NCBI RefSeq assembly: GCF_019112545.1
Contig: NW_025064915.1
Coordinates: forward strand, 287,115 to 351,114
Source: Guyanagaster necrorhizus
Taxonomy: Eukaryota; Basidiomycota; Agaricomycetes; Agaricales; Physalacriaceae
DNA: 64,000 nucleotides
Direction: 5' to 3'
The notes beneath the pieces were generated by a model. That model saw nothing but the letters and a program-made list of their open reading frames with translations, was not told the DNA's origin and made no database searches. Below are positions 60,315 to 64,000 of this stretch, one piece after another (within the stretch, counting starts at the first letter, position 1; every line of letters starts with the position of its first letter). Made by a program: the position numbers and the translations under genes.

Positions 60315-60774
60315 TGTTATGATTTTTCTCTATTTTCTTTTTCTCTTCCATAAGAGTAACCCTTATTTATGCTTAGTCAGGGTATTTAACCAAGTGCTTA
60401 AGACCATGAGACAAGGCTTAGTCATCACAACTAGCCAAGTCGATTATTGTCTTTCAATACAATAACAGCATACAATCATTCTTTTATATATGGTAACAGT
60501 GCCTAAGGACAATGGGCAACAAGGACTTAACAACACATAATAAGCAATAGTATATTTAGATACAACATATACAGTATTTAAGCCAGCTCACTCTCACTAG
60601 AAACCCCAGCTTTGAGCTAAAGTTTATTCATACCATTCTACTCTTGAGTCACCCTTTTGGCCTTGTGACATAATAACCAGATTATATATCAGTGGACTTG
60701 ACTGATCTCCTGAAGTGCAAGGAGACTAGGTCATTTATCACATGTATCTGCTCATGTGATGCTTGAGCATAACA
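60315..60774 (+). repeat. 3' LTR of element F
   Basis: 460 bp, TGTTATGATTTTTCTC to GCATAACA, after the polypurine tract AAGAAGAGGGTAA. Followed by AGAAA and the rest of element E. Confidence 0.9.
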
Positions 60775-63588
60775 AGAAAGGACACTGATACTCTCCAAGA
60801 CCAGTTAGATCCAGTAGCAGAAACTAGGACAATCACCTCACAGGGTTCAGAAACCCATAAATCCTGCCTCTGGTCTCAGACTATGAGAACAAGAATCTCT
60901 CCAATGACTTCTTTGATGATGAACCATCCTCCAACCCTTCTACTGCTCCAATTGAGCATGAGATTGGAAACTGTGCTCAGGACTCTCTTGATGCCACTTG
61001 AGTGGCTTCAAGACCCCAATCCATTTCACCCACAGACTCTGGATATGATTCACTCTATGCAACTCTGAAGTCAAGCCTGACACTCTCCCAACATAGAGGC
61101 ACAGACTACAAAAGTGAGAGAAAAGACTTCCAGAGACCAACAGTTGCAGATGTAATAGAGAGAGATGCAAGAGATTTCACCAAAGAAAAAATATAGACTG
61201 CAAGAGAAGAAGCTGACCTTGAGTGGGCCAAAGCTGAGCAAGCCTGAAGACGGAACTTACATGATGAGGAGTAGTATAATCACCAGTTTAGGTGGCAACA
61301 GTGCAAACTTGAAGCAGCCACCTGAGGCTCAGAGAGCCTCAGCTGATACAGACTATGAACAGAATCTACTGCCTCCTCTTTCAGAGAGCCCAGTACCTCC
61401 ACCAGTACCTACCTGTGGGCAGGGTCAGCTGAAGCTATTACTCCTAGTGAGGCCACTAAGAGGCACACTTATCCCTCTATCAGAAGAAACTCTAATTCTC
61501 TCACTATTACCAATACAGATACTATTCCCTTCCACACTGACTCTGTACTCAACATCTATGGACTTCAAGTCTCTCTCAATGCCTATGTCTCTGACTGAGA
61601 GTTCTGAAGATTCCTTGGTGAAAGAATCACAGCTTTCTTCCTCAATCTATAGTTTTATCAAAACTTCTGCTGATATCACTGTGAACTGGAGAAACACTGA
61701 ATGCAAGGTGGCCACTGAAGCAATGCTGGAATCAGTGTTGGACCTGTTGAGCAGCCTTCTACTTGATCTGGTCACAGTACTGTCAACCAAAACAATAATC
61801 AGCTTTCTGATGATGGTTTGGCCCCAGGATCCTCTCACCTATGACCTGCTTAATAACTACCTTGCTAAGGACAGTGAGAAAGAGGAGAAAGACATGGATG
61901 AGGGCATGGAGAGGATACAGAATGTCTCTCTTAAATGAGGGCAGTGGGAATACTCAGAAGAAGAAACTGATGAGGAAGCTTTGGCTGAGAAAATTCAGTG
62001 CAGTCAGGAGGAATATGGGAATCTATATAAGGAGGGAGTATATTTTCTATAGAAGGATGCTCAGTGGCTGGCCTCAGACATGGGGTGAAAGTATATTTAT
62101 TCAGATAACAACAAACAGTGGGATATTGTACAATATTCCACCACCAAGTATGCTATTGATATTTATAATAGAAGGCATCTAGAAGACCAACTCAGCAAAT
62201 TGCTGAAGTACAAATCAAAATATGACATTCAACCTATACTGTAGACTCTGTCTATAGCCCCAAGGCAAGCTATCTATATGGCTCCATCTTTTCAAACAAT
62301 CAGGGGCCAATATTTCTACTCCACACTATTGATCCAATCATTGGCAGCTCAGCTTTTTCAGTTCTGACCTCAATCAAACACTTGATCCACTAGCTTCTAA
62401 AACCTGTGGACCAGCAAAGGGAGCTGACTCCTCAGTGGACAGCCACCTCCTGATGAAGCTGAAGGAAGCAGCAAACATCTGGTCAAGGATGACTCAGAGG
62501 CAATTCACCTCAGATTCACTGTATGAAACAGAGTAATTGTGTGAAAAAAAGCAGGATCAATAAGGAGCCCAGTCATAGATGATAATTCCCTCCATTCATT
62601 CTCCAGACTGCCAACTGAGTGGTGTCACCCCTCCTTTGATCAATGGCCAAACCTGATGGGGCTATTATCTAAGAATGCCACCATCTTGCAGTGCCACCCT
62701 GATCTACTTAGGAAACCCCACCTCTTTAAGAGTGTATCTGATAATATAGACTGATTTCTCATTGACTGCAAGCAAGATTTCAAAGTATACATTGCTTTTC
62801 TTGAGACCAACATGAACCATGTTGCATTCACCTCCTCATATCTTGAAGACAAGACCAAGATGTGGTGGATTCTAATTTTCTTCAACTTCTTTTCTATAAT
62901 CCAGCAGTATTATCAGATGCTGTCATAGCTGGTCTTTAAACAAATGTTCACTGACAAATTCATTAATCTGATGGTGTAAGTGGTTCATAAGACAAAGATC
63001 AAGGAGTATAAGATGGGTGACAAGTTGGCCACTGAATACTTTGATGAACTAGAACAACTTGCCAAACTCACTGAAATCTGGAATAATACTGATAACAATA
63101 TAAGGATGGTTGAGGCTCTCAAGTGGGGCACTCCACTGTTCTATATCAAGATGAACATCCTGAAGAGGTATAATATATGAAAGAAACAGATTGTTGAGAT
63201 GTATAAGGAATGACAGTAGCAAAAGGTGGAGCAAACAAACCTACAAGAATACCAGAAACCAACTTAACTCATGAACTTAAAGCCTGGCAATCAAGCTGGC
63301 ACTAGCAAGACCAACACATCATCAACTAGTACTCTGACATATAGTGCTCAGAAGATAGGCACTGAAACTACATACACTGAAACAAGAAAGCCAATGGACA
63401 TTGACCACCTCAAGAAGAAAGAAAAATGCTTCAACTGTGGCCAAAAGAGTCACCTATTATGGGACTATCTAAAGAAGAAATGAATCTGTGAAGACATTTG
63501 GGTGCAGATTGCTGAGTTGCAGAAAGAAGCTGAAGAACTTAGGACAGAAATAAAGATTGAGAAGGTAAAAGATAGGGCTAACCAGTAA
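60775..63588 (+). pseudogene. Element E gag, main part
   Basis: It continues E after F. It has a low-complexity middle with a 257-codon open frame at 61165-61938, then a capsid-like region (DCKQDFKVYIAFLETNMNHV at 62765; YKMGDKLATEYFDELEQLAK at 63010). The zinc knuckle at 63427-63471 reads CFNCGQKSHLLWDY, so the last Cys ligand is Tyr. Gag ends CAG-TAA near 63586, at the same place as in C, D and F. Confidence 0.78.
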
Positions 63589-64000
63589 ATGGTCCTACTG
63601 GATCAGCCAAACAGAACAGTGTGTCAAATGTAGCTGCCAGACAGACTAATAGTGCCTCTGTAGATACAAATATGTTTAAATTATCTGCACATTTGAATAT
63701 ACCCTTTTCTTCAACTACCACACATACACTAGAGAGACCACTAGAAAGAACTCAACTGCCTACAGGCTGAACAGAGGGAGAGACTCCCACTAGATGGCTC
63801 AAACCATTCAACACTGAATAGACCTGGAGAGCTATTAAAAATGCCAGGACAGAGGAAGAAGCAAAGGCAGTACTCAAGAACTGAATATACAAGACCAGAA
63901 TAGAAGAAGTAATCAATGAGATAGTTGAAGAAATGTGATGGGCTGAACAATGCTGAGCCTTGGAATGGCTTGATGAACTTCATAGATCCCAAAGATGCAT
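63589..64000 (+). pseudogene. Element E pol, first part (cut by window end)
   Basis: It opens VNGPTGSAKQN in the -1 frame and reaches TRWLKPFNTE, a stop, TWRAIKNA and ALEWLDELH, the linker before protease seen in D and F. Several TGA stops. It runs off the window. Confidence 0.7.

Larger units (their letters stand above)
52640..60774 (+). mobile_element. Element F: Ty3/gypsy element nested in E gag
   Basis: LTRs of 460 bp each (52640-53099, 60315-60774) are flanked by AGAAA. They differ at about 55 sites by hand count, nearly all transitions, so F is the oldest of the measurable inserts. Internal order is complete from primer site to chromodomain and polypurine tract, with many stops and one clear frameshift. 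Confidence 0.92.
33525..64000 (+). mobile_element. Element E: outermost Ty3/gypsy element, split by two nested elements; 3' end outside window
   Basis: E consists of a 5' LTR (33525-33982), a primer-binding site, the start of gag (ATGCCATCAG at 34041), and then C inserted within the first few gag codons (duplication AGCAT at 34049-34053 and 52333-52337). E resumes at 52333-52639 with the hydrophobic Gag start, is split again by F (duplication AGAAA at 52635-52639 and 60775-60779), and runs from 60775 past the window end through gag. Joining the three pieces restores the order seen in C and F. Confidence 0.85.

Noticed and set aside
1..64000. CRISPR array, bacterial operon, ribosomal RNA or phage structure
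   Set aside because: No spaced short repeats, no ribosome-binding sites or rRNA motifs; the spliced genes show a eukaryote.

Overview
The window looks like nuclear DNA of a basidiomycete fungus, most likely an Agaricomycete. Host genes carry many GT-AG introns of about 45-60 nt, neighbouring genes are 70-135 bp apart, and the families present (DUF6533-type membrane protein, MpaB-type oxygenase, GCKIII kinase with a long Ser/Pro tail, eIF2B gamma, TCF25/Rqc1, URB1/Npa1) fit that group. Nothing was aligned by software. Gene models were spliced by eye, so inner exon borders are approximate.

Layout. (1) 1-6,461: two truncated Ty3/gypsy chromoviruses. Element A (1-3,887) has the end of pol, a spliced antisense gene and a 3' LTR. 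It sits inside element B (3,888-6,461), which resumes in the reverse transcriptase and runs to its own 3' LTR. (2) 6,462-31,640: a host block with normal CpG content. In order: DUF6533 membrane protein (-), broken MpaB-like oxygenase (+), TCF25/Rqc1 (+), Kic1/Nak1-like kinase (-), eIF2B gamma (+), hot-dog thioesterase (-), URB1 (+), alpha/beta hydrolase (-), broken pectate lyase (-). The housekeeping genes alternate head-to-head and tail-to-tail. (3) 31,640-33,524: remains of a tyrosine-recombinase retroelement of DIRS/Ngaro type on the minus strand. (4) 33,525-64,000: a nest of four related Ty3/gypsy elements. E (5' LTR at 33,525, 3' end beyond the window) holds C (34,054-52,332) and F (52,640-60,774). 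C holds D (40,191-48,528, minus strand) and a 1.8-kb unclassified insertion. Exact 5-bp target duplications support C, D, F and the 1.8-kb insertion.

The repeat half is strongly depleted in CpG, and its pol frames are broken mostly by nonsense codons rather than frameshifts, as expected from decay of methylated CpG. The most interesting signal is a 13-nt primer-binding site just inside the LTR of elements C, F and D. In each case it is perfectly complementary to a site in the same element's own LTR near the expected mRNA 5' end, and the pair has changed together between subfamilies. This points to Tf1/sushi-like self-priming instead of tRNA priming. The family also has a conserved hydrophobic segment at the start of Gag and a conserved Gag stop overlapped by pol in the -1 frame.
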